From Candidatus Melainabacteria bacterium (lineage in GTDB: Bacteria > Cyanobacteriota > Vampirovibrionia > Obscuribacterales > Obscuribacteraceae), in assembly GCA_012965515.1 (NCBI GenBank), contig DTSE01000080.1, forward strand, positions 1-40,996: 40,996 bases of DNA, in the 5' to 3' direction. The notes below the pieces were generated by a model. That model searched no databases, was not told where the DNA came from, and saw only the letters and a list, made by a program, of their open reading frames with translations. The translations under genes and the position numbers were made by a program. This document shows, one piece after another, positions 34,427 to 40,996 of the stretch (its first letter is position 1; every line of letters starts with the position of its first letter).

Positions 34427-34908
34427 CAGGCATCACTGGCAGAAGAGCCAAAGAGGGACGAACGGGCTATTTGGATGCAAAAACATTCAAAGTTGAAGAT
34501 ACAAAAAACGGCACCGATCATATGCTGCCGATGAGCGATGTCCTTCACGCGCTGTTCTTGCAACGGCACAACGACACCGGCGAGGAACAGTATGTTTTTC
34601 GAAGAGAAGGGAAAAAAGGACATCTAGTAGATGTGCGCGATTCAGTGAAGAAAGTAAGAGACAAGTCCGACCTTTCATTCACAGTCCACGATCTCAGGCG
34701 GTCCTTTATCACTTGCGCTGAAGGGCTCGATATCTCGCCATACACGCTCAAGAAGTTGCTGAACCACAAGGCTACCGGCGACGTCACATCCGGCTATCTC
34801 GTTATCACCGCCGAACGCCTGCGCGCCGCCATGCAGCAAATCACAGATGCAATCCTTCAGCATGCGGAAATCGAGAAAACGACTCTTATCCAAAGGGACA
34901 ACCTTTAA
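34427..34908 (+). pseudogene. 5'-truncated tyrosine recombinase/integrase
   Basis: The frame reads GRRAKEGRTGYLDAKTFKVEDTKNGTDHMLPMSDVLHALF..., HDLRRSFITCAEGLDISPYTLKKLLNHKATGDVTSGYLV, matching the catalytic domain of P4-type phage integrases: the TKNG..H.LP strand, His-x-Leu-Arg box, a second His and the nucleophile Tyr in SGYL. About 200 N-terminal residues (arm- and core-binding domains) are missing, and the open frame upstream is only the antisense of other genes. It is a remnant of an integrated element; no tRNA target was seen nearby. Confidence 0.8.
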
Positions 34909-35000
34909 CTTGTGGAAGACCTGCAAAGAGATTTTTTCTGCGAAATTTCCTGGTACAGTCAATTTAGATAGGAAAGGGCGCTCTGCCTAGGAGCCTTGAG

Positions 35001-35858
35001 ATGACCGCGCAAAGCGAAAAAATCAATGTCGTTATCTTTTGCGATGAGTCCATCACAAAAGGAGCGTACTTCTCAAATTTTTACGGCGCTGCACTCGTAA
35101 CTGAGAGCGATCTACCCGCAGTTAACCGCATACTTGAACAACGAAAATCGGACCTGAACCTTGGTCAAGAAGTCAAATTTACAAAGATCACTGAGCTGTA
35201 TGCAGAGAAATACATCACTCTGCTGAAGACATTTTTCGAACTCATCAAAGACGGCAGAATCAAAGTCCGTATCATGTTCACACAGAACAACATAACTCCG
35301 ATTCTGACCGCTGCACAGCGAAAGAACTCGTATTTCCTCTTGTATTATCAATTCGTCAAACACGGCTTCGGATTGCAGCACATAGAAGGAGATGCTCCAG
35401 TAGCAGTCAAAATGCGATTTGATTTGATTCCTGGAAAGGGCGGGCAGGTTGCTAACTTCAAAGACTACATTTGTCGACTTCAAAACACACCAGAACTTAG
35501 TGCACGAAATGTGACCTTCGCGCCGAGCGATATCGGTGAAATTGACTCAAAGAAGTACGCAATTCTTCAGTGCCTTGACGTTGTCCTCGGTGCAATGCAA
35601 TTCAGACTTAACGAAAAACATAAAGAAATTCCCGCGGGGAAAAAGCGCCGCGCGAAGAGAACCGTAGCAAAGGAAAAGGTATACAAAGCAATTCGGCAAG
35701 AAATTCTGGACTTGTACCCAGGCTACTCTTTTAATGCAGGAGTAACAACCGCGGTTGATCCATCCGTGGAATTTAGATGGACAGCACCATACCGACATTG
35801 GCTCTTCAAGCCAGCGCTTGGAGAACTCAACCTAAAGTATGTGCCAAAGAAAAAATAG
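35001..35858 (+). CDS. DUF3800 domain protein
   Basis: 285 residues. Start ATG with GGAG seven bases upstream. The N-terminus INVVIFCDESITKGAYFSNFYGAALV fits DUF3800 (Asp-Glu on the first strand of a predicted RNase H-like fold), followed by EVKFTKITELYAEKYITLLKTFFELI and YFLLYYQFVKHGF. The family is common in phages and mobile islands and has been linked to antiviral loci, with nuclease activity predicted but not shown here. Its place between an integrase remnant and antitoxin-like genes suits an accessory role. Confidence 0.75.
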   Translation: MTAQSEKINVVIFCDESITKGAYFSNFYGAALVTESDLPAVNRILEQRKSDLNLGQEVKFTKITELYAEKYITLLKTFFELIKDGRIKVRIMFTQNNITPILTAAQRKNSYFLLYYQFVKHGFGLQHIEGDAPVAVKMRFDLIPGKGGQVANFKDYICRLQNTPELSARNVTFAPSDIGEIDSKKYAILQCLDVVLGAMQFRLNEKHKEIPAGKKRRAKRTVAKEKVYKAIRQEILDLYPGYSFNAGVTTAVDPSVEFRWTAPYRHWLFKPALGELNLKYVPKKK

Positions 35859-35967
35859 GGCCTGTACTTGCTATGCTTTCGCGTGGCTCTAGTGGAACTA
35901 AAGTCTTCGCAAGTAACCGACCCTGTCCCAGAGTATACTCGAAATACGGATCAATTGGTGCAGATTT

Positions 35968-35984
35968 TTAATCTTTCAGATTAA
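35968..35984. other. AT-rich hairpin in the 242-nt gap after DUF3800
   Basis: TTAATC-TTTCA-GATTAA is a 6-bp inverted repeat about 110 nt past the DUF3800 stop. No T-run makes it a terminator; it could be an operator for the following gene pair. Nothing else was seen in this gap. Confidence 0.25.
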
Positions 35985-36100
35985 CCGATAAAAATTGTCC
36001 ACAGGCATAACCGTTGGACCCGGCTGGCATATACAACAGAAAGTCTTTGAAAGGTCATCGCTAAGATGGCAGTCAGCTCAAAGTTGAGGTAACTATACAA

Positions 36101-36298
36101 ATGGATGCCGAAGGCAAGAAGCAGCGATTAAAGAAGGTCCACTCCAATAGCAGCGCTCCAAACGCACGCGCTGAAAAGGTCAAAAAACTCTTCGACGAAT
36201 CGCAGGACTCTTCCGGCTATGATGAGCAAGCTTGGCCGCAGATTAAAGAGGCTCCGAACGAAAATCATTCAAGGTCTCACAACTTGTTTAATGAGTGA
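36101..36298 (+). CDS. small hypothetical protein, 65 aa
   Basis: A charged 65-residue protein (MDAEGKKQRLKKVHSNSSAPNARAEKVKKLF...) with no membrane segment, mostly polar and probably disordered. The ribosome site is weak (GAGG 12 bases upstream). It precedes the DUF433 gene by 9 nt and is likely cotranscribed with it. Function unknown; it could be a partner of the antitoxin-like protein, but nothing in the sequence proves this. Confidence 0.45.
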   Translation: MDAEGKKQRLKKVHSNSSAPNARAEKVKKLFDESQDSSGYDEQAWPQIKEAPNENHSRSHNLFNE

Positions 36299-36307
36299 GC
36301 TAAGCCG

Positions 36308-36787
36308 ATGTCACAGGAAAGTTCCAAACTAAACGATCCAGATATGAAAGGATCATTAGCCGCTTTGAAAAGAGCGGCGAAACGAGCAAGGCTAATAGCA
36401 GCTCAAACGGGCACGGAGATCGTGGTCAGGCGTGACGGCAAACTTATCCGCGAATATCCGAAGATGAGCGAGTTCGAAGAAGTAGAAAATCAGAACGATC
36501 CAAATCGCGCAGAAAGCGCAGCCGAATCAACAAAGAAACAAAGCATTCAAAAGATGAACTACAAAGACATCATTACGATTGAACCTGGCAAGCGGAGCGG
36601 CAAACCGTGCATTCGCGGCATGCGCATCACCGTCGCCGATATTCTTCAGTGCCTGGCGGGAGGAATGTCATATGAAGATGTCCTTTCCGACTTTCCAGAA
36701 CTGACCATCGAAGATATTCGTGCGTGCCTCGCTTTTGCTGCCGACTGCGAGCGAAGACTCTACACTAGGACTACTACAGATAGCTAA
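36308..36787 (+). CDS. DUF433 antitoxin-like protein with N-terminal extension
   Basis: 159 residues. N-terminal part: GSLAALKRAAKRARLIAAQTGTEIVVRRDGKLIREYP, a helix-strand unit found in short antitoxin-associated proteins. C-terminal part (~85-155): DUF433, with ITIEPGKRSGKPCIRGMRITVADILQCLAGGMSYEDVLSDFPELTIEDIRACLAFAADCERRL, a winged helix of the VapB45 type that usually pairs with a PIN-like toxin (DUF5615). No such toxin follows; the next gene is on the other strand. It is thus an orphan, either a solitary regulator or a leftover. Confidence 0.8.
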   Translation: MSQESSKLNDPDMKGSLAALKRAAKRARLIAAQTGTEIVVRRDGKLIREYPKMSEFEEVENQNDPNRAESAAESTKKQSIQKMNYKDIITIEPGKRSGKPCIRGMRITVADILQCLAGGMSYEDVLSDFPELTIEDIRACLAFAADCERRLYTRTTTDS

Positions 36788-36790
36788 TTG

Positions 36791-37336
36791 TCACAGACGC
36801 TTAAGCACATTAAGTTGCTCTTTGATTTTCGGAATTGGCATTTTGATGAGCTGGTCTATTTCATCACCCGACATATCCATATCAATCAACACATGTTCTT
36901 TCGGTTCAGTGGTGAAAGCGAAGATCTCAGATGCGGGAACTTCAACCATCGATTTTGGACGTTCAAGCAACACATCACCATCCAAGCTACGCAAAGCAGC
37001 TAAACAGATAAGATCAAACTTCTCATTACCACTACTTTCTAGTACTCTAGCATCGAGAATCTTCCTTCCTGATCCAATCCGCACTACTATCTTGCAAATA
37101 ACACGCGTTGAAGAATCAACAAGCGCATCTGCCACCAAATCTACCTTCAATTTCAAGGACTGGTAAACGCGGGCATACCAGGCTGCTCTTGTAAGGTCAT
37201 ATTTCACCGGCTTCTGATCTTTAGATGACTCAATGGGAATTTCAGCAGGACAATTGTAAACTCCTAAACACAGCGCTGGCTCCACGCTGATTGCAATGAA
37301 TGAGACTAATGCTGCAGTTAACTTTTCCTTTCTCAC
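36791..37336 (-). CDS. secreted TonB C-terminal-like protein
   Basis: 181 residues: signal peptide (~1-23, LTAALVSFIAISVEPALCLG) and a region at ~80-120 (CKIVVRIGSGRKILDARVLESSGNEKFDLICLAALRSLDG) with the TonB C-terminal pattern: strand, G.I.DARV..SSG...FD..A..AL. Such domains without a membrane anchor are common in cyanobacteria-related genomes and probably serve in envelope protein contacts. No TonB-ExbB-ExbD system is in the window. It is convergent with the DUF433 gene (3 nt between stops). Confidence 0.7.
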   Translation of the reverse strand: MRKEKLTAALVSFIAISVEPALCLGVYNCPAEIPIESSKDQKPVKYDLTRAAWYARVYQSLKLKVDLVADALVDSSTRVICKIVVRIGSGRKILDARVLESSGNEKFDLICLAALRSLDGDVLLERPKSMVEVPASEIFAFTTEPKEHVLIDMDMSGDEIDQLIKMPIPKIKEQLNVLKRL

Positions 37337-37530
37337 GACCTTAGGCCTCGTAACCAGCTGTAGACAAAACTAGCTCCCTCCATACCAGCTTAACTCATTC
37401 GGCGAAAGCAACCGAAAAGGAGTTCCGCGCATCAGTTTTTGAAGTTACTGCCAAGGCAGCCCCGCTTCACTTCACCTGCTTCGAAACCCAAACCCTGCAA
37501 TAATGCTTCTATTCAGAGGGGGTACTTGCA

Positions 37531-37710
37531 ATGGATGCAAATATGTTCACGATGCTCAATGCATTTTTAGTTTCAATTTTGTTGTTCGTTGGTTTCATGT
37601 TCATGTACAGAAGCTTGGTTGGTCTGAGTAAAGAATCCACGAGAGAAACAAACTCAATCCTACGTGAGATCTTGGCAGAATTGAAGAAGCAGGCAGCTCG
37701 CTCAGACTAA
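37531..37710 (+). CDS. 59-residue single-pass membrane microprotein
   Basis: ATG at 37531 with AGAGGGGG eight bases upstream, stop TAA at 37708. Sequence begins MDANMFTMLNAFLVSILLFV, has one membrane helix (~9-27) and a charged coiled-coil-like tail (SKESTRETNSILREILAELKKQ). The strong ribosome site and clean single-pass design support a real gene. It resembles small phage holins or YtxH-like anchors only in outline; function unknown. Confidence 0.7.
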   Translation: MDANMFTMLNAFLVSILLFVGFMFMYRSLVGLSKESTRETNSILREILAELKKQAARSD

Positions 37711-37713
37711 CTA

Positions 37714-38205
37714 CTAATCTGTCAATCCGCCTCCTCTATCAAACGCTTCTAAAAGCAATCGAAGTTTCTCCACCTTTTCTTTCTGATGACTTGCCATTAG
37801 CTGCTCCAACTCCAACAGCAAATTTGCGTCGTGTGAAAGCGGAACAGATATTCGATCTTGTTTTGCACCCTCTAAAATTTTCACTAGGCGTGCTCTCTGA
37901 TTTCCATAGACTTTCCAGGCAATCAAACTCGACTCCAGCCGGAGAGTATCACCAACCAGCTCAGATTGCGCAAAATCGCTAGCACTCACACGTTCAACCT
38001 CTTGCAAGCGATTTACTTCCTCAGAGGAAGCACCGTTCTTCTCTGCTTGCGCAACATTGCAATATGCTTCCGCAAGACGCCGTCTCAATTCACTCTGTTT
38101 ATCGCAGTGCTGAAAGTACTTATCCATCGATTTCTTAATCTCATTCAGCCCCTTTTTGCTCGGCAAATAGGGCTTTCGAATCAGCGAATCGATATCTTTA
38201 ATCAT
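37714..38205 (-). CDS. hypothetical helical protein, possibly 5'-truncated by the IS
   Basis: 163 residues, almost wholly helical and charged, with no membrane segment and no family recognised. Its start codon lies only 8 bases from the left end of the IS66 element, and no Shine-Dalgarno fits in the remaining bases (only CAAGAA). The original promoter, ribosome site and perhaps the first codons were probably displaced by the insertion. Three bases separate its stop from that of the microprotein gene. Confidence 0.55.
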   Translation of the reverse strand: MIKDIDSLIRKPYLPSKKGLNEIKKSMDKYFQHCDKQSELRRRLAEAYCNVAQAEKNGASSEEVNRLQEVERVSASDFAQSELVGDTLRLESSLIAWKVYGNQRARLVKILEGAKQDRISVPLSHDANLLLELEQLMASHQKEKVEKLRLLLEAFDRGGGLTD

Positions 38206-38212
38206 TTCTTGA

Positions 38213-38225
38213 GTGTGCGTCCGGT
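38213..38225 (+). repeat. left terminal inverted repeat of the IS66 element
   Basis: GTGTGCGTCCGGT; exact reverse complement of 40979-40991. Beyond these 13 bp the two ends share only scattered matches. Confidence 0.85.
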
Positions 38226-38275
38226 GAAAGACGTGGTAGCGCTGGCGCCGGGGGTGTGGTTTCCTTGAGAACGTG

Positions 38276-39862
38276 TTAGAGAGACGTTTCTGAGGTCTTA
38301 AGTTGAGATCTGTTTTGAGCCCAGCGGTGCGGAAGGAGTTGCTCGATCTCGCTGGTTTTCATGGAACCGATTCTAGCGAACACATCGGCAAAATACTCGA
38401 TGGGGTTAATGTTGTTGCGTTTGCAAGAAACGACAAAAGAAAGGTGGATGGCAGTCGCCTTTCCTGCGGCATCAGAACCGATGAACAGAAAGTTCTTCCT
38501 GGCAAGAACAAAGTCTTTGATAGCTCTCTCGGAACCATTGTTGTCGATCTCAAGATCTGGATTCTTGAGAAATCGGGTGAGAGCAAGCCAGTGCTTGAGC
38601 GAGTACTCGACCGCCTCCATGAGCGGATTTGTAGGATTGAGAGAGTCTTTGAGTTGCAGCAAGCGTTTGTGCAATTTCTTGACCAGCGGCTTGGATTTCC
38701 GCCGCCTGATTGCAAGTCTTGCCGGCGGCGATTTGTCCTTGACGTCTCGCTCTATTTGGTAAAGCTTTCCGTAGATGTTCAAAATGATTTCGCACAGTTC
38801 GTAGAATCTTCGCCTGGCGTGCGCATTGCAACCGACTTCGGTTTTCGAACCATCTTTGAACAAAGCATCAAAACCGTTAGCTGCATCGGCTTGAACAAAA
38901 CCGCTAAAGTCCTTGAAGAATGCTTTGTTCTGAGCGAACGAGAGATCCGGAGAAAAAATGAAAGCATCCAGGGGATGTTGTGCATCACCACGGCAAACAG
39001 TCATTTTGCCTTTGCGCATGGTTCCTCTTCTTATGCGATTCTGGATTTTGACAGGGCAGTCGTCGGTTTGGATGATGTTGGAAGCGAGAACTTCGCGCTT
39101 CAAGCATTCATACAGAAGTTCGATTTCTCTAGAGGCGGCGATGAACCAGTCGCCGAGGGTCGACCGGGGAATTATCGCATCTTCCCGCTTGAAGATCTTC
39201 GATTGTCGGAAATTGGGCAGTCCATCGGCGACCTTGTTAACCACGGTGTACGCCAGAAGAATTGGACCCGGAAGAGCACCCGGAATAGGCGCACAGGGCT
39301 TCTCTGCTGTGACAATGTATTGCCTGCAGCTTGGGCAGGATCTAATTTCTTGCTGGTGCTCCAGGCGTTTAATCGAATGAATTACCTTTTCGAGCTGGTA
39401 CGAAAGTCTGTTGCCGACAAAGACAGTTTCCGTTATGCAATTCGGACAGATTGCATCTTCAGGCTTGACTTTATGCGGAACTGGCTGCGTAACCAGGTTT
39501 TGAAAGTGGATATGCTTTTTGTGATTCCCATTCTTTGGCGGCTTTGGCTCGACAGGAGTCGCCGCAGGAGTTGCAGGTCTTGGGTTGTGATGTTCTGTCG
39601 TTGGGCCGTAGTCTTTACGGTTCCGCTTCTTTTTCTGCACAAGCAGTTTATCGAGTTTCTCCTGAAGATCGACAAGAAGTTTGCGCAATTCGGCATTGCC
39701 GTCAAGAGCGTCCTTGAGTTGCGCGGAAAGCTCGTCGTTGCTTTTCTGGAGATGTTCGAGGACTGTGTTCAGCTTCTCTCGTTCTTTACGCTCATACGCG
39801 AACTGCTCTCTAAGCCTCAGAAGTTCTTCACGTTCGGCATCTGGCACAGCGCGTGCATCCAT
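38276..39862 (-). CDS. tnpC: IS66-family transposase TnpC
   Basis: 528 residues: N-terminal coiled coil (~10-75, KEREKLNTVLEHLQKSNDELSAQLKDAL), a zinc-ribbon region with Cys pairs (CPNC, CPSC), then the DDE domain: first Asp in IIQTDDCPVK, second in FVQADAANGFDALF, and the Glu in the IS66 signature EIDNNGSERAIKDFVLARKNFLFIGSDAAG. It catalyses transposition of the element. Full family length. A 559-codon frame lies antisense to it and is a shadow. Confidence 0.95.
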   Translation of the reverse strand: MDARAVPDAEREELLRLREQFAYERKEREKLNTVLEHLQKSNDELSAQLKDALDGNAELRKLLVDLQEKLDKLLVQKKKRNRKDYGPTTEHHNPRPATPAATPVEPKPPKNGNHKKHIHFQNLVTQPVPHKVKPEDAICPNCITETVFVGNRLSYQLEKVIHSIKRLEHQQEIRSCPSCRQYIVTAEKPCAPIPGALPGPILLAYTVVNKVADGLPNFRQSKIFKREDAIIPRSTLGDWFIAASREIELLYECLKREVLASNIIQTDDCPVKIQNRIRRGTMRKGKMTVCRGDAQHPLDAFIFSPDLSFAQNKAFFKDFSGFVQADAANGFDALFKDGSKTEVGCNAHARRRFYELCEIILNIYGKLYQIERDVKDKSPPARLAIRRRKSKPLVKKLHKRLLQLKDSLNPTNPLMEAVEYSLKHWLALTRFLKNPDLEIDNNGSERAIKDFVLARKNFLFIGSDAAGKATAIHLSFVVSCKRNNINPIEYFADVFARIGSMKTSEIEQLLPHRWAQNRSQLKTSETSL

Positions 39863-39865
39863 CGT

Positions 39866-39885
39866 GGTATCAAGACAATGATACC
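39866..39885 (-). promoter_or_regulatory. hairpin next to the tnpC start codon
   Basis: GGTATCA-TTGTCT-TGATACC is a perfect 7-bp stem ending three bases before the tnpC ATG. No Shine-Dalgarno is visible. The stem could restrain transposase translation. The rest of the 182-nt gap between tnpB and tnpC is AT-rich with no gene. Confidence 0.4.
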
Positions 39886-40044
39886 AGTTGTGGTGCTACG
39901 TTCGCGCAGATCAGAAAGAACTTATGCTGCCACCGTATGCGGTACCGTTATTATTTGGTACTTGAGAATCAGCGTCTCGTAATATATATTCTGTTTTATC
40001 GCAATTATTCTGAAAGCCGCACTGGCTGGCTTTTTTCGTGTCTG

Positions 40045-40452
40045 CTACCTCATTGCGGGCACTTTTGGGGTAACCTTTGCATCTTGATCTCGCCCTTCTC
40101 GGCGATATCGCTTGAAGCGTTTTACCGAGCTGGTGTCGATCCCCTCAAGAAGCATCATCAGTTGCGCGCGCTCGATTTCGCACGGTTGGTATTGCCCGTT
40201 TTCGAAACGCACTTCCGGAAATCGAAACACGCCTTCCTCCAGGCGCTTAGCGAAGATCGCGAAGCCGTCGAGGTCCCACCACAGCATTTTGATGAAGTTG
40301 CCACGCCGGCTGCGGAAGAGAAACAGTGCTCCAGAGAATGGGTCCTGGCGAATTTGGTTTTGTACCAGCCCAAACAAGCCATCAAAGGAAAGCCTCATAT
40401 CGACGGGCTTCGTGCAGACGAATATTCTCACGGACGGTGAAAGATTGAACAC
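40045..40452 (-). CDS. tnpB: IS66 accessory protein TnpB (Orf2)
   Basis: 135 residues from a GTG at 40452, chosen because GGAG lies eight bases upstream and the GTG overlaps the tnpA TAG by one base (TAGTG); a longer frame to 40503 is open but inside tnpA. It carries the IS66 Orf2 core: VDMRLSFDGLFGLV, QDPFSGALFLFRSRRGNFIKMLWWDLDGFAIFAKRLEEGVFRFP. It is needed for transposition of IS66 elements; its exact role is unsettled. Confidence 0.92.
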   Translation of the reverse strand: MFNLSPSVRIFVCTKPVDMRLSFDGLFGLVQNQIRQDPFSGALFLFRSRRGNFIKMLWWDLDGFAIFAKRLEEGVFRFPEVRFENGQYQPCEIERAQLMMLLEGIDTSSVKRFKRYRREGRDQDAKVTPKVPAMR

Positions 40453-40856
40453 TATCGATTCTCCAACATTTGAACCACTGAAGCCAGTAATTGCATCGAG
40501 CATCCAGGTTCCACCCGCAATGTGACGCCACCCGGCAGTGAGATTTCCAGAGGCGCAGCAACAGCTGTCGATTCCTGCACCGGCTTTGTTCGCTCCTCAA
40601 CGATTCGTACTTCTGCAAAGCCAGCTGTTCTGCTGTCTGGAGTCGCAGCACTGGCTTCGAAGTTCGTCTCGCCATTGATGAATCGCTCAAGATCGCTGCG
40701 TCTGTATTTGCACAAGCGACCGACTTTCACCACAGGAAGGTTGTAGCGCTTCGTGCAGGCCCAGACAGCCAGGGTCTGTTCCAAAATTCCCAGAAACGCC
40801 GCCGCTTCCCTGCGGCTCAGCAACTCTGTACCCTGGCTCGCCTTCTTACGCGCCAT
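40452..40856 (-). CDS. IS66 accessory protein TnpA variant with excisionase-like HTH
   Basis: 134 residues. The N-terminus LLSRREAAAFLGILEQTLAVWACTKRYNLPVVKVGRLCKYRRSDLERFI is an excisionase/MerR-type helix-turn-helix of the HTH_17 kind. The C-terminus LEISLPGGVTLRVEPGCSMQLLASVVQMLENR is the typical end of IS66 TnpA. In ordinary IS66 elements the N-terminal HTH is of a different, transposase-8-like type. GAGG stands about eight bases before the ATG. It probably binds the IS ends or promoter. Confidence 0.75.
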   Translation of the reverse strand: MARKKASQGTELLSRREAAAFLGILEQTLAVWACTKRYNLPVVKVGRLCKYRRSDLERFINGETNFEASAATPDSRTAGFAEVRIVEERTKPVQESTAVAAPLEISLPGGVTLRVEPGCSMQLLASVVQMLENR

Positions 40857-40978
40857 CGCCGCAACCTCTTCAATTGACTGAAAAACTCTGGCAACTTCTA
40901 GCGTGGCTGTGAACCATCAACGTCGCCGGACCCTATTTAGCAAACCACGACCGCTGGCAAATTGAAACGACGGAGACT

Positions 40979-40991
40979 ACCGGACGCACAC
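40979..40991 (-). repeat. right terminal inverted repeat of the IS66 element
   Basis: ACCGGACGCACAC, reverse complement of the left end at 38213-38225. Only five bases of flanking DNA remain in the window. Confidence 0.85.
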
Positions 40992-40996
40992 GGTCT

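Larger units (their letters stand above)
38213..40991 (-). mobile_element. IS66-family insertion sequence, complete
   Basis: About 2.78 kb bounded by 13-bp perfect terminal inverted repeats GTGTGCGTCCGGT (left 38213-38225, right reverse complement 40979-40991). Inside, all on the minus strand, lie an accessory HTH-TnpA, TnpB and the TnpC transposase in IS66 order. An 8-bp target duplication is expected for the family; the left flank TTTCTTGA does not match the five bases visible on the right (GGTCT), so none is evident. All three frames are intact, so the element may be active. Confidence 0.88.

Noticed and set aside
33856-34908. A 350-codon frame reading as a full integrase
   Set aside because: Only the part after about 34427 resembles an integrase; the first half is antisense to the TPR-PDZ gene and out of frame with the small membrane protein.
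36720-37166. A toxin gene downstream of DUF433
   Set aside because: The plus-strand frame here is the antisense of the secreted TonB-C-like gene and has no PIN-domain residues.
38303-39982. A 559-codon open frame on the plus strand
   Set aside because: It is exactly antisense to the IS66 transposase, has no family resemblance and no ribosome site; long antisense frames are common opposite biased coding DNA.
1-40996. tRNA, rRNA or CRISPR features
   Set aside because: No T-loop plus acceptor pairing, rRNA segment or regularly spaced repeat array was seen on reading either strand; a covariance search was not possible.

Overview
The window reads as about 41 kb of chromosome from a non-photosynthetic relative of Cyanobacteria, most likely a Vampirovibrionia/Melainabacteria-type organism (Obscuribacterales-like). 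This is inferred from the cyanobacteria-like region 3-4 sequence of the housekeeping sigma factor, the paired membrane Ser/Thr kinases, the many TPR proteins, and the absence of any photosynthesis or flagellar gene. No database search was possible, so the taxonomy is tentative. No rRNA, tRNA or CRISPR array was seen.

Layout. 1-0.5 kb: the 3' end of a histidine kinase, then twin REP-like hairpins. 0.5-6.0 kb (minus strand): a hypothetical protein, two tandem membrane Ser/Thr kinases overlapping by ATGA, a DUF2071 protein and a small zinc-ribbon protein. 6.0-15.9 kb (plus strand): a 356-nt structured leader, then a complete chemosensory operon in the order CheW, CheR-TPR, CheW, soluble PAS-PAS receptor, CheA-REC, CheB, REC-PAS-histidine kinase. 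Its composition matches Wsp-type (alternative cellular function) systems, but a histidine kinase replaces the diguanylate cyclase output. 16.1-18.2 kb: an OmpR-type regulator and QseC/TctE-like kinase pair. 18.2-18.4 kb: two large inverted-repeat elements. 18.4-19.7 kb: a secreted TPR protein with two retropepsin-like Asp-Thr-Gly lobes.

19.9-21.8 kb: an ECF sigma factor followed after 2 nt by a reading frame in which a zinc-binding anti-sigma (ZAS) domain is fused in frame to the housekeeping sigma factor RpoD. A strong internal ribosome-binding site could also give plain RpoD. This is the most unusual gene arrangement in the window. 21.8-28.2 kb: a helical-repeat protein, an L,D-transpeptidase, a DUF2239 gene with an operator-like repeat inside a near-consensus promoter, a secreted zincin-TPR protein, a PhyH-type oxygenase overlapping an acyl-carrier-like protein whose two half-domains are in swapped order, and a TPR membrane protein. 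28.4-34.4 kb: a secreted unknown, an amidase, two paralogous small membrane proteins, a SnoaL-like/DJ-1 pair, and a TPR-PDZ-metalloprotease apparently split by one amber codon.

34.4-41.0 kb is accessory DNA: a 5'-truncated tyrosine integrase, a DUF3800 protein, an orphan DUF433 antitoxin-like protein, a TonB-C-like secreted protein, a 59-residue membrane microprotein, a hypothetical protein, and a complete IS66-family element with 13-bp terminal inverted repeats whose accessory protein carries an excisionase-like helix-turn-helix. The window ends 5 bases beyond this element.
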